This document shows positions 16,299 to 24,971 of a stretch of 64,000 nucleotides of DNA, piece by piece (position 1 is the stretch's first letter; each line of letters opens with the position of its first letter). The notes beneath the pieces were generated by a model. The model was not told the DNA's origin, searched no databases, and worked only from the letters and a program-made list of their open reading frames with translations. The position numbers and the translations under genes are program-made. The DNA is taken from positions 2,542,001 through 2,606,000 of the forward strand of contig NZ_JACHMO010000001.1 in the NCBI RefSeq assembly GCF_014205015.1. Direction: 5' to 3'. The DNA comes from Saccharothrix ecbatanensis (GTDB lineage Bacteria > Actinomycetota > Actinomycetes > Mycobacteriales > Pseudonocardiaceae).

Positions 16299-17357
16299 CT
16301 AGAGCCGGACCTCCCCGGTCACGCCCGCGAACGCCAGCAGCCGGGCACCCTCGGAGGACACATCGGCCTTCTGCGCGCTGGTCAACGGCCGGAACAGCTC
16401 GACGTCCAGCCCGTCGCCGGCGATCTTCCAGGTGCCGTGGACGAAGCCGTCGACCAGCAGCGTCGGCTTGCCGCCGACCACGATCCCGCGCCGGTAGTCC
16501 TCGTCGGAGATAACGCGGGTGCGGTCGTCGTGGCCGAGCAGGAGGTTGTCGAACTCGGGCAGGAACCGTGCCGGCGCGGGGGTGTCGGGGTCGGGCAGCG
16601 GCCCGTCGGGCACGTCGTAGAGGGTGCGTCCGCGTTCGTCGGTGAAGGTCCGCAGGTCCATCGCCTCGACCACGGGCTTGAGCCGGGTCATGCCCGCCCA
16701 GGTCTGCACGTCCCGCACCGAGGCGGGTCCGAACGCGGCCAGGTAGCGGCGCACGACCTCCTCGGGTGTCGTGGCGGGTTCGGCGGTGCCGAGCCAGGTC
16801 GAGGCGGTCGTCCACGCCGCCGGTCCGGACTTCCCCCACACCGCGCGGGGCGGCACCTGCACGGCCGGGACGAGGTAGCTGGCCGCGTAGCCGAGGGCGG
16901 TGGCGTCGCGGTCGGGCCACCGTGCGCCGAGCCGGTCGCTCAGTTCACGGCGGGTGCGCGGCTTCTCGGCGGCCAGGGCGGTGGCGGCTTCGATGAACGT
17001 GTCGCTGTCGAGCCCGTCGAGCACGAACCCGAACGGCGAGGACGCGAACCGCCGGTGCAGGAACGGCCGGAGCAGCGGTTCGATCCGGCCGTGGTCGGCG
17101 GCGCTGACGAGGTGGATCGTGGCACGGTGCAGCGACGCGCGGACCACCTTCCGGTCTTCCAGCAGTGACGCGAGCTCCTCGGGCCGGAAGTCCCGGATCC
17201 GCGACCACAGGCCGTAGTAGGGCGAGAACGGTTCCTGCGCCTGCATCCCGACCAGGTGCTCGACCACGTCGAGCGCGGGCGTGGTCACCAGGTCCAGCAG
17301 CAGTTGCCGGTGCAGTGTGGCGCGGTTCAACGCCCGGGTCGTCAGCTTCTCGATCAC
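16299..17357 (-). CDS. Winged-helix AlkZ-like DNA glycosylase family protein
   Basis: 352 residues matching the HTH_42 family. The start LTTRALNRATLHRQLLLD leads to GMQAQEPFSPYYGLWSR, in which Gln39-Ala-Gln41 occupies the catalytic Q-x-Q position of AlkZ-type glycosylases. RATIHLVSAADH and the C-terminal LLLGHDDRTRVIS and VDGFVHGTWKI also fit. AlkZ unhooks alkylated or crosslinked bases, and relatives in antibiotic producers often serve self-resistance. Activity here is inferred. It is upstream of tetR on the same strand, separated by the operator array, and starts at GTG 17357. Confidence 0.85.
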   Translation of the reverse strand: MIEKLTTRALNRATLHRQLLLDLVTTPALDVVEHLVGMQAQEPFSPYYGLWSRIRDFRPEELASLLEDRKVVRASLHRATIHLVSAADHGRIEPLLRPFLHRRFASSPFGFVLDGLDSDTFIEAATALAAEKPRTRRELSDRLGARWPDRDATALGYAASYLVPAVQVPPRAVWGKSGPAAWTTASTWLGTAEPATTPEEVVRRYLAAFGPASVRDVQTWAGMTRLKPVVEAMDLRTFTDERGRTLYDVPDGPLPDPDTPAPARFLPEFDNLLLGHDDRTRVISDEDYRRGIVVGGKPTLLVDGFVHGTWKIAGDGLDVELFRPLTSAQKADVSSEGARLLAFAGVTGEVRL

Positions 17358-17368
17358 GAGGTCACGCT

Positions 17369-17407
17369 ATCCGGAATCGCGGACAGGTCCCGTCCGCGAT
17401 TCCGGAT
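17369..17407. terminator. Terminator after the SHMT-like gene
   Basis: ATCCGGAATCGCGGAC (17369-17384) and its exact complement (17392-17407) make a perfect 16-bp stem with a 7-base loop, 13 bases past the SHMT-like stop codon and before the glycosylase-like gene. It separates two same-strand genes. Confidence 0.75.
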
Positions 17408-17419
17408 CGGAGGTGGACT

Positions 17420-18739
17420 TCAGCGGGACCCGGCGTTGACCGATCGGCGCAGCGCGATGGCGTCGGTGCGCACGCGTTCGGGTGGTTCGCGGTCGATCAG
17501 GGCGCGGCGGATGAGGTCGGCGACGGCGGGCTGGTGTTCGGGGGTGAAGCCGCGGCGGGTGATCTCCTGGGTGCCGATGCGCAGCCCGCGCAGGCCCTCG
17601 TCGATGCGCTGCCACGGCAGGCTGATGCCGCTGAGGTAGACGCCGGCGTCACCGAGCCGCACGGCCGCCGCGTCGCCGCCGCCGATGGTGAGGGCGTCGA
17701 TGGCGAGGTGGTGGGAGCGGGTGAACTCGCCGTCGTGGCGGGCGACGTCGAAGCCGTTGTCGGACAGCGCCCGGCCCAGGGCCTGGGCGTTGGCGATGCA
17801 CGCCCGCGCGTACTCGGGGCCGTGTTCGGCGAGTTCGGCGGCGGTGACGGCGAGCGCGCCGAGGCGTCCGGCGTCGTAGTTGGCGAGCATCCCGGGGTAG
17901 GCGACGTTCGAGACGCGTTCGGCGAGGTCCGGGTCGCGGGTGACGACGCAGCCGCCGGACGGGCCGCCGAACGACTTGTAGGTGGAGAACGTCATGAGGT
18001 GGGCGCCCTCGTGCAGGGGCCGCTGGAACTCCTTGCCGGCGACGAGGCCGGCCATGTGGGAGGCGTCGTAGACGAGGACGGCGCCGACCTCGTCGGCGGC
18101 CGCGCGGACCGCGGCGACGTCGTGCGGGAACAGCATCATGCTCGCGCCGATGACGACGATCCGGGGCCGGTGCACGCGCAGGAACCCGGGAAGCTTGCCG
18201 TAGTCGATGTCGAGTTCGTCGGGCAGGTAGGGCAGGTCGACGACGGTCAGGCCGCGGATCGCGGGCACGCCCTGGGCGTGGTGGCTGGCGTGGCCGCCGG
18301 CGAACTCGGGCAGCACGGCGATCTTGTCGCCGGCGCGGGCGAACGCGGTGTAGACGGCGAGGTTGGCGAGGGTGGCGCTCTGGAGCCGGACCTCGGCGAA
18401 GCTGCCTTCCATGAGGGACGCGACGAGCATCGGCGTGAGGACTTCGAGGGTGTCGAGGTGGTCCAGGCCGACCTGGTACTTCTCGCCGGGCCAGCCCATG
18501 CTCGGGCGGCTGGACACGCTGTGGGAGACGGCCGCCGCGGCGGCGGGGCTGACCACGTTGGTTCCCGCGTAGAGCACGATCCCGTCGTCGTCGACCTGGG
18601 CGCGGTGCGCTTCGAGGGCTTTGCGGACGGTGCTCGCGACACCGGCGGCGGTCAGGTCGGTCGAGACGGCGGCTTCGACCTCGGCGAGTCGGCGTTGCGC
18701 CTGCGGGGAGGCCCAGGGGGCGATCCGGCTGTTCGTCAC
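17420..18739 (-). CDS. Serine hydroxymethyltransferase-like PLP enzyme (non-canonical)
   Basis: About 439 residues with the SHMT layout: YAGTNVVSPAAAAAVSH, GWPGEKYQVG, HASHHAQG, a PLP aspartate/histidine in VYDASHMAGLVAG and the lysine in TFSTYKSFGGPSGG. Housekeeping actinobacterial GlyA normally has a THKTLRGPRGG-type loop here, so this is probably a paralogue with a changed amino donor or acceptor. The GTG at 18739 lacks a clear ribosome site. It is divergent from a PucR-type regulator that likely controls it, as such regulators often govern amino-acid or purine catabolism. Confidence 0.85.
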   Translation of the reverse strand: MTNSRIAPWASPQAQRRLAEVEAAVSTDLTAAGVASTVRKALEAHRAQVDDDGIVLYAGTNVVSPAAAAAVSHSVSSRPSMGWPGEKYQVGLDHLDTLEVLTPMLVASLMEGSFAEVRLQSATLANLAVYTAFARAGDKIAVLPEFAGGHASHHAQGVPAIRGLTVVDLPYLPDELDIDYGKLPGFLRVHRPRIVVIGASMMLFPHDVAAVRAAADEVGAVLVYDASHMAGLVAGKEFQRPLHEGAHLMTFSTYKSFGGPSGGCVVTRDPDLAERVSNVAYPGMLANYDAGRLGALAVTAAELAEHGPEYARACIANAQALGRALSDNGFDVARHDGEFTRSHHLAIDALTIGGGDAAAVRLGDAGVYLSGISLPWQRIDEGLRGLRIGTQEITRRGFTPEHQPAVADLIRRALIDREPPERVRTDAIALRRSVNAGSR

Positions 18740-18814
18740 GAGTGTGCACGCTAGGGCGTCGGCGTCGGGTGGGGCGACCGTCCGGCGACTGGAGTTGTTC
18801 CTACAGTTGTCGGA

Positions 18815-19657
18815 ATGCAGGAGTTGCTGGACGAGCTGTCCCGGGTGTTGGGACGCGGTGTGTCGGTGGACGACGTGGCGGGCCGGGTGGTCGCGCACAG
18901 TGCCCAGGCCGACGACGTGGACCCGGCGCGGGTGCGGGCGATCCTGACCCGGCGGGTGCCGGCGGACGTCGCGGCGTGGCAGGAGCAGCACGGCGTCTCG
19001 ACCGCGGCGGGGCCGGTGCGGGTGCCGGAGAACGCGGTGTTGGGGTTCTCGCAGCGGGTGGGTTTCCCGTTGCGGCACAACGGGGTGCTGGTCGGCTACC
19101 TGTGGGTGTTGGGCGAGCCGCCGGAGCTGGACTTGGGCGGTCGGTTGGCGGCGTTGGCGGCGCAGGTGCCGGTCGGGGAGCGGACGCCGGTGCGGGTGGT
19201 GGTGGGGTTGGAGCCGCGGGTGGTGCGCACGGTGCCGGCGGGTGATCCGCTGCCGGAGTTGTCGGGGCACGTGGGGGTGAGCGATCCGCATCCGCCCGAC
19301 CGGGCCGGGTCGGCGTACCAGCAGGCGTTGGCGGCGGCGGAGTTGGCGCGGCTCGACCCGGCGTTGCCGGACCGGGTGCGGTGGTCCGAACTGGGCGCGT
19401 ACCGGCTGTTGCTCGGGGCGTCGCCGGACGAGGTGCTGTCCGGGTTGTCGGAGGTGCTGCTGGTGACGTTGGAGGTGTACCTGGACTCGGGGTGCGACGT
19501 GCGGGCCGCGGCGGATCGCCTGCACCTGCACCGCACGAGCCTGTACTACCGGTTGGGCCGGATCGCCGAGCTGACCGGCCGTGACCTGGCGGACGGCGGG
19601 GTGCGGCTGGAGCTGCACCTGGCGTTGAAGCTCGCCCGGCTGGCCCGACGCCCCTGA
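18815..19657 (+). CDS. PucR/CdaR-family transcriptional regulator
   Basis: 280 residues. The C-terminal DNA-binding domain is clear: LLVTLEVYLDSGCDVRAAADRLHLHR continuing TSLYYRLGRIAELTG is the PucR helix-turn-helix. The N-terminal part is a sensor-like region (DELSRVLGRGVSVDDVAGRVVAHS, then GFPLRHNGVLVGYLWVLGE) similar to the GAF-like domains of this family. It is divergent from the SHMT-like gene (75-base gap), the likely target. The effector is unknown. Confidence 0.88.
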   Translation: MQELLDELSRVLGRGVSVDDVAGRVVAHSAQADDVDPARVRAILTRRVPADVAAWQEQHGVSTAAGPVRVPENAVLGFSQRVGFPLRHNGVLVGYLWVLGEPPELDLGGRLAALAAQVPVGERTPVRVVVGLEPRVVRTVPAGDPLPELSGHVGVSDPHPPDRAGSAYQQALAAAELARLDPALPDRVRWSELGAYRLLLGASPDEVLSGLSEVLLVTLEVYLDSGCDVRAAADRLHLHRTSLYYRLGRIAELTGRDLADGGVRLELHLALKLARLARRP

Positions 19658-19679
19658 GCGGTGTCGACGCGCAAGCGGG

Positions 19680-19747
19680 GTTGACGCGCGTCCGGAGTTG
19701 ACGCGCGTCCGGAGTTGACGCGCATCCGGAGTTGACGCGCATCCGGG
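19680..19747. repeat. Four-copy 17-bp tandem repeat with palindromic cores
   Basis: GTTGACGCGCGTCCGGA occurs at 19680-19696 and 19697-19713. Two copies with a G-to-A change (GACGCGCATC) follow at 19714-19730 and 19731-19747, preceded by a decayed unit. The core GACGCGCGTC of the first two is a perfect palindrome. The array lies between the PucR stop and the MarR gene, so it may be a binding array or a variable repeat. Confidence 0.85.
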
Positions 19748-19844
19748 TCGAGTGGTCCGCGCTGCGCTTGTGTCACAGTCCCGGTGGTGTCGCGGCCTGT
19801 CGCGATAAGGTGATCGACTTCGCTGGCCGATGTCAAGGAGTGCC

Positions 19845-20273
19845 GTGCCCGACGACCTCAGCCTGCTGCTGTACCTGCCGCACCGCGAGATGGAGGACCG
19901 CGTGTTCGCCGCCTTGGCGGGGGCGGGTTTCGACGACGTGACGCCCGCCCAGTCGCGGGTGTTCCAGCGGATCCGCCGCGACGGGTCGAGGTTGACCGAG
20001 TTGGCGGAAGCCGCACAGATCACCAAGCAGACCGCGGGTTTCCTGGTCGACCAGCTGGAACGCGGCGGGTACGTGGAGCGCACGCCCGATCCGACCGACG
20101 CGCGGGCCCGGCTGATCCGGGTGGCCGAGCGCGGGCAGAAGGCGATCCCGGTGGGGCGGGCGGCGATCGCGGAGGTGGAACGGGAGTGGACGGCGCACCT
20201 GGGTCAGCGGCGGATGGCGGCGCTGCGTGACGCGTTGGCCAGGCTGCGGGAGATCACCGATCCTTCGTTGTAG
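19845..20273 (+). CDS. MarR-family transcriptional regulator
   Basis: About 142 residues. LTELAEAAQITKQTAGFLVDQLE is the recognition region, followed by the winged-helix turn YVERTPDPTDARARLIRVAE typical of MarR. The GTG at 19845 is chosen because AAGGAG precedes it; an ATG at 19830 is in frame. Its 3' end overlaps that of the convergent reductase gene by 20 bases. The 17-bp repeat array lies just upstream. The effector is unknown. Confidence 0.92.
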   Translation: MPDDLSLLLYLPHREMEDRVFAALAGAGFDDVTPAQSRVFQRIRRDGSRLTELAEAAQITKQTAGFLVDQLERGGYVERTPDPTDARARLIRVAERGQKAIPVGRAAIAEVEREWTAHLGQRRMAALRDALARLREITDPSL

Positions 20274-20862
20274 TGCGCACGGTGTACTTCAGGTGGGTGG
20301 CGCGTGTGCCCTGGATGACGACCGGGTCCTCGAACCGGTGCGGCGCGCGGGTCAGGTTGGCGAAGTAGGGGATGCCCTCGCCGAGCAGGACGGGCACGAG
20401 GCTGACGTGGACCTCGTCCACCAGCCCCAGGTCCAGCGCCTGTGCGGCGATACTGGCACTGGCGATCGTGACGTCCTTGTCCCCCGCGTCCCGGGCGATG
20501 CGCTTGGCCTCGGCGATACCGGCCTCGACGCTGTCGGTGAAGGTGGTCGTCTTCCACCTGTCGGCGTCCTCGGGCCGCCGGTGGGTCACCACGACGACGT
20601 GGTCGGCCGCCGGGTGTTGGCCGCCCCACCCGTCGGTGTAGTCGAACAGGCGTCGGCCGCACACGATGACGGCGGCGTTCTCCAGGTACCCGCGCAGCAT
20701 CGCGGCGCTGTCGGGGTCGACCTGGAACGAGTACTCGGGGGCGTGGCTGGGCACGGTCACGTCGCCCGCCTGGTACCAGTCGAACAGCTCGGCGACGCCG
20801 TCCTGCGGGTCGGCGATGAACCCGTCGAGCGACATCGTCATGTGCGAGAAGACCTTGCCCAT
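20254..20862 (-). CDS. RibD C-terminal / dihydrofolate reductase-family protein
   Basis: About 202 residues. It opens with VFSHMTMSLDGFIADP, the NADPH-fold start of the RibD_C family, then VIVCGRRLFDYTDGWGG, VVVVTHRRPE and SLVPVLLGEGIPYF. These stand-alone proteins reduce pyrimidine- or pterin-like substrates, though most are uncharacterised. The ATG at 20862 follows AGGAGG. It overlaps the convergent MarR gene at the 3' end. Confidence 0.9.
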   Translation of the reverse strand: MGKVFSHMTMSLDGFIADPQDGVAELFDWYQAGDVTVPSHAPEYSFQVDPDSAAMLRGYLENAAVIVCGRRLFDYTDGWGGQHPAADHVVVVTHRRPEDADRWKTTTFTDSVEAGIAEAKRIARDAGDKDVTIASASIAAQALDLGLVDEVHVSLVPVLLGEGIPYFANLTRAPHRFEDPVVIQGTRATHLKYTVRTTTKDR

Positions 20863-20971
20863 CGTGGACCTCCTGCGGGTTGCGTCGGCTACGGGAGTGG
20901 AACGTCCGCGGGCGACGAAACTCATCGGTGGCGCGATTACCCCCTACCGCGATTACCCCTTCGAGGACAGG

Positions 20972-22258
20972 CTAGGACGACAGGAACCGGTCGAGCACGC
21001 GCGCGCCGAAACGCAGGCCTTCGACGGGCACGCGTTCGTCCACGCCGTGCGGCATGGCCCGGTAGTCGTAGCCGGCGGGCAGGGTGAGCGGCGAGAAGCC
21101 GTAGCAGTCGATGCCCAGCCGGCTGAACGCCTTGGCGTCGGTGCCGCCGCCCATGCAGTAGGGCACGACCACGGCGTCGGGGTCCTCCGCGCGCAGCGCC
21201 GCGGCCATCGCGTCGAACCAGGGCGAGTCGATCGGGGCCTGCACGGGCGGTTCGCTGGCGATGAACTCGCGGCGCACCTCGGCGCCGAGCGCGACGTCGA
21301 TCGACGCGAGCAGTTCGTCCACGGTGCCGGGCAGGGTGCGCACGTCGATCTCGGCGGTGGCGCTGCCGGGGATGACGTTGACCTTGTACCCGGCGCGCAG
21401 CACGGTGGGTGTGGTGCTGTTGCGGACGGTGTTCTCGACGAGCCGGGCGGCGGGTCCGAACCGGGCGATGGTGCCGTCGACGTCGGCGAGGTCGACGGGG
21501 ACGTCGAGGGCCGCGCCGACCTGTTCGATGAACGCCTTCACGGTGGGGGTGAGCCGCACGGGGTGGTCGATGGCGGCGATGCGGGCGAGCGCGCCGAGGA
21601 GCTTGACCACGGCGTTGTCGTCGTTGCGGCGTGATCCGTGGCCGGCGCGTCCGGTCGCGGTGAGCCGCAGGTGGGAGGTGCCGCGTTCGGCGGTGCCGAT
21701 GGGATAGACACGATGGTCGCCGACGGGGTAGGAGTAGCCGCCGGATTCGCTGATCGCGGTGGTGCAGCCGGCGAAGAAGTCCGCGTGGCGTTCGACCAGC
21801 CACTGGGCGCCGTACTCGCCGCGGTCCTCCTCGTCGGCGACGAACGCGAGCACGATGTCGCGGCGGGGCCGGCGTCCCTCGCGGGACCAGTCGCCCAGCA
21901 CGGCGAGCACCATGGCGATCATGTCCTTCATGTCGACCGCGCCGCGGCCCCACAGGAACCCGTCGCGTTCGACGCCGGCGAACGGCGGCACGCTCCACTC
22001 GGCGGCGTCGGCGGGCACCACGTCCAGGTGCGCCTGCACGAGCAGCGCGGGCAGATCGGGTTCGGTGCCGGTCACACGGGCCAGCACGTTGCTCCGGCGT
22101 GGCGCGGATTCCAGCACGGTGGGCTCGACGCCGACGGCGTCCAGGTGCGCGGCGACGAACTCGGCCGCCTCGCGTTCACCGGCGGACCGGCCGCCGCCGT
22201 GGTTGGTGGTGTCGAACCGCAGCAGTGCGGCGCACAGGTCGACGACGTCCTCAGCCAT
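20972..22258 (-). CDS. M20-family metallopeptidase
   Basis: About 428 residues. Metal-site motifs follow the M20/ArgE/CPG2 pattern: VQAHLDVVPAD, GRGAVDMKDM, FVADEEDRGEYG and a final PYCMGGGTDAKAF. The dimerisation domain begins around GTAERGTSHLRL. It starts nine bases after the M55 aminopeptidase stop, in the same minus-strand unit, opposite a dipeptide transporter operon. It probably hydrolyses imported peptides or acylated amino acids in the cytoplasm. Confidence 0.92.
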   Translation of the reverse strand: MAEDVVDLCAALLRFDTTNHGGGRSAGEREAAEFVAAHLDAVGVEPTVLESAPRRSNVLARVTGTEPDLPALLVQAHLDVVPADAAEWSVPPFAGVERDGFLWGRGAVDMKDMIAMVLAVLGDWSREGRRPRRDIVLAFVADEEDRGEYGAQWLVERHADFFAGCTTAISESGGYSYPVGDHRVYPIGTAERGTSHLRLTATGRAGHGSRRNDDNAVVKLLGALARIAAIDHPVRLTPTVKAFIEQVGAALDVPVDLADVDGTIARFGPAARLVENTVRNSTTPTVLRAGYKVNVIPGSATAEIDVRTLPGTVDELLASIDVALGAEVRREFIASEPPVQAPIDSPWFDAMAAALRAEDPDAVVVPYCMGGGTDAKAFSRLGIDCYGFSPLTLPAGYDYRAMPHGVDERVPVEGLRFGARVLDRFLSS

Positions 22259-22266
22259 GCGTTCCC

Positions 22267-23094
22267 TTACCCGTAGATCCCTTCGACCGCCCCCGCCGCG
22301 ATCGCGGTGACGATCTTGAACGCCTGCATCGCCAGGGTCATGGACGCTGCGTCGAACCCGACCCGGCGTGCTCCGACCTGCTGCACAGTAGGGACCACGG
22401 CCGCGGCGGCGGCGAGGTGGGTGGCGTCGAACTCGACTTCGACCCGGTGCGGGGCGACCGTGCCGGGCACGCGTCCGGCGCGGTCCATGGCGGTGCGGGC
22501 GGCGGCGGTGATCCGCTCGGAGGTCACCTTCGGCGGGGCGCAGACGGCGGCGTAGCGGCTGACGCAGTCCTTGACGGCGACGAGTTCGGCGTCGGGCGCG
22601 TAGTCGCGGGCGTCGTCGCACGCCTTGTCGTCGCCGGTCACGAGCAGCACGGGGACGCCGTGCTCGGCGGCCAGCGCGGCGTTGAGCCTGCCCTCGCTGG
22701 CGGGGACGCCGTCGAGCCAGACGCCGGTGATCGAGTTCTCGAGGTAGGTGTGGGCGAGGACGCCCTCCTGGCCGGCGCCGGCGTGGTAGCCGAGGAAGAC
22801 CACGCCGTCCACGCCGGAGTCGATGCCCTGCATCATCGACAGCGGCTTGTGCCGTCCGGTGAGCAGTCGGGCGCGGGGGTCCAGGTCCTCCAGCAGGAGG
22901 TTGCGCTGGGACGAGTGGGCCTCGTTGACGAGCAGGTCGGTGGCGCCGCCGGCGTGGGCACCGGCGACGCACGCGTTGACGTCGCCGGTGAACAGCCGGC
23001 GGAACCGCTGCCACTGCTCGGTCTGGGGTACGACGTCGGCCGTCCAGGTGACGCCGGTGGCCCCTTCCATGTCCGCCGAGATCAAGATCCGCAT
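22267..23094 (-). CDS. M55-family D-aminopeptidase (DppA-like)
   Basis: About 275 residues. The zinc ligands of the DppA family are all in place: ISADMEGATG near the start, NEAHSSQRN, FLGYHAGAG and YLENSITG. Family members release D-amino acids from D-Ala-D-Ala type peptides from cell-wall turnover. The ATG at 23094 gives the usual start MRILISADMEG. It precedes the M20 peptidase gene and is divergent from the dipeptide ABC transporter operon, so uptake and cleavage are probably linked. Confidence 0.93.
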   Translation of the reverse strand: MRILISADMEGATGVTWTADVVPQTEQWQRFRRLFTGDVNACVAGAHAGGATDLLVNEAHSSQRNLLLEDLDPRARLLTGRHKPLSMMQGIDSGVDGVVFLGYHAGAGQEGVLAHTYLENSITGVWLDGVPASEGRLNAALAAEHGVPVLLVTGDDKACDDARDYAPDAELVAVKDCVSRYAAVCAPPKVTSERITAAARTAMDRAGRVPGTVAPHRVEVEFDATHLAAAAAVVPTVQQVGARRVGFDAASMTLAMQAFKIVTAIAAGAVEGIYG

Positions 23095-23189
23095 GGGGTT
23101 CACCGTACCGAGGTGTCGTCGCTTCTTGACGTGCACCTCGCGGTAGTGGTTACTTCTTGACCTCGACTCACGGGCAGGAGGCGGTCACT

Positions 23190-24971
23190 GTGGGTATCCG
23201 GCGGTTCGGCGCGGTCACGGCGGCGATGGCATTGGTGGTGTTGCTCGCGCCCACACCGGCGCCGGCGCAGCAGACGGTCACGTTGAGGGTGGCGATCACC
23301 CAGCAGGTCGATTCGCTCAACCCGTTCCTGTCGGTGTTCCAGGCGGGCACCGAGGTCGGCAGGCTGATGTACGACTACCTCACCGCCTACGACGTCAAGG
23401 ACCAGCGCCCCGTGGAGGGCCTGGCCGACAAGTGGGAGTCCTCCGAGGACCGGCTGACCTGGACGTTCCACGTGCCCGAGGGCAAGAAGTGGTCCGACGG
23501 GCAGCCGATCACCGCCAAGGACGCGGCGTTCACCTACAACCTGATGATGCGCGACGAGGTCGCGGGGACCGCCAACGGCAGCTTCACCGCCGCCTTCGAG
23601 TCCGTCACCGCGACCGACGACCGCACGCTGGTGATCAAGACCAAGCAGCCGCAGGCCACCATGCTCGCGCTGGACGTGCCGATCGTCCCCGAGCACGTGT
23701 GGTCCAAGGTCACCGACATCGCCGAGTACCGCAACGACCAGACGCCCGTCGTGGGCAGCGGGCCGTTCGTCCTCACCGAGTACCGGGCCAACGAGTTCAT
23801 CCGGTTCAAGGCGAACAAGGACTACTGGCGCGGCGCCCCGAAGTACGACGAGCTGACGTTCACCTACTACAAGACCTCCGACGCGGCCGTGCAGGCGCTG
23901 GGCAAGGGCGAGGTCGACCTGGTCAACCGGATGGGCCCGGCGCAGTTCGACTCGCTCAAGGACAAGTCCGGCATCACCCGCAACCAGGCGCACGGCCGCC
24001 GCTTCAACGAACTGGTGATCAACCCGGGGGCGGCGACCCGCACCGGCGAGCCGATCGGCGACGGCCACCCGGCGTTGAAGGACGTGGTGGTGCGCCGGGC
24101 GATCGCCAAGTCGCTGGACCTCGACGCGATCATCAAGCGGGTCAACGGCGGCTACGCGCAGCGCGGCACCGGCCCCATCCCGCCCGTGTTCGCCGACTAC
24201 CACCTCAAGCCCGAACCGGCGCACCCCTACGACCCGGCCGCCGCGAACGCCGACCTGGACAAGGCGGGCTACGCGCGCGGAGCGGACGGCATCCGCGTCT
24301 CGCCGGAGGGCAGGCGGATGGAACTGCGGCTGCTCGGGCACTCCAGCCGTGCCTACGACGAGCAGGCCGGCGAGTTCGTCAAGCGGTCCCTGGCCGACCT
24401 GGGCATCGTCGTGGACGTGCAGATCGTGTCCGACAACCAGCTCAACGAGTCCAGCACCGCCGGCACGTTCGACCTGGTGTTCTCCGGCTGGGGCACCAAC
24501 CCCGACCCGGACTTCATCCTGTCGCTGCACACGTGCGACCAGCGGCCCAACGCCGACGGCAAGGGCGGCACCACCGACACGTTCTTCTGCGACGCCGAGT
24601 ACGACGCGCTCTACGCGCAGCAGCGCGCCGAGTTCGACCCGGCCAAGCGGCGTGAGCTCGTGCAGAAGATGCAGCAGCGGTTCTACGACCAGGTCCCCGC
24701 GGTGGTGCTGGGCTACGACAACGCGTTGGAGGCCTACCGCAGCGACAAGTTCGCCTCGTTCCCGGTCCAGCCCGACCCCGGCGGCGTGATCATGGCGCAG
24801 AACGGCGTGTGGGGCTATTACGGGGCGTTGCCGGTCGCGTCGGCCGGTCAGCCGAGCGGGTCGAACACCGGCTTGATCGCGGGCGTCGTCGGCGGCGCGC
24901 TCGTCGTCCTGCTGGGCGGCGTGTGGCTGATGAACCGCCGGCGCGGTGCGCGCGCGGAGGACCGCGAGTGA
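23190..24971 (+). CDS. Dipeptide/oligopeptide ABC transporter substrate-binding protein with C-terminal membrane anchor
   Basis: About 593 residues. An N-terminal signal peptide (VTAAMALVVLLAPTPAPA) leads into a family 5 binding domain: VDSLNPFLSVFQAG, WTFHVPEGKKWSDGQPIT, GSGPFVLTEYRANEF and VVVRRAIAKSLDLDAI. Unusually, the C-terminus has a membrane helix (LIAGVVGGALVVLLGGVWLM) and a basic tail, so anchoring is C-terminal rather than by a lipobox. The GTG at 23190 follows AGGAGG; a TTG upstream is unlikely. It is the first gene of a coupled transporter operon. Confidence 0.93.
   Translation: MGIRRFGAVTAAMALVVLLAPTPAPAQQTVTLRVAITQQVDSLNPFLSVFQAGTEVGRLMYDYLTAYDVKDQRPVEGLADKWESSEDRLTWTFHVPEGKKWSDGQPITAKDAAFTYNLMMRDEVAGTANGSFTAAFESVTATDDRTLVIKTKQPQATMLALDVPIVPEHVWSKVTDIAEYRNDQTPVVGSGPFVLTEYRANEFIRFKANKDYWRGAPKYDELTFTYYKTSDAAVQALGKGEVDLVNRMGPAQFDSLKDKSGITRNQAHGRRFNELVINPGAATRTGEPIGDGHPALKDVVVRRAIAKSLDLDAIIKRVNGGYAQRGTGPIPPVFADYHLKPEPAHPYDPAAANADLDKAGYARGADGIRVSPEGRRMELRLLGHSSRAYDEQAGEFVKRSLADLGIVVDVQIVSDNQLNESSTAGTFDLVFSGWGTNPDPDFILSLHTCDQRPNADGKGGTTDTFFCDAEYDALYAQQRAEFDPAKRRELVQKMQQRFYDQVPAVVLGYDNALEAYRSDKFASFPVQPDPGGVIMAQNGVWGYYGALPVASAGQPSGSNTGLIAGVVGGALVVLLGGVWLMNRRRGARAEDRE

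Noticed and set aside
17420..20083. Apparent long frame that extends the SHMT-like gene upstream
   Set aside because: The extra part is antisense to PucR and MarR genes and rich in Arg/His/Pro; the GTG at 18739 is consistent with the family start.
20933..20959. Direct repeat of GCGATTACCCC at 20933 and 20949
   Set aside because: Only two short copies in a same-strand gap; insufficient to call a feature.
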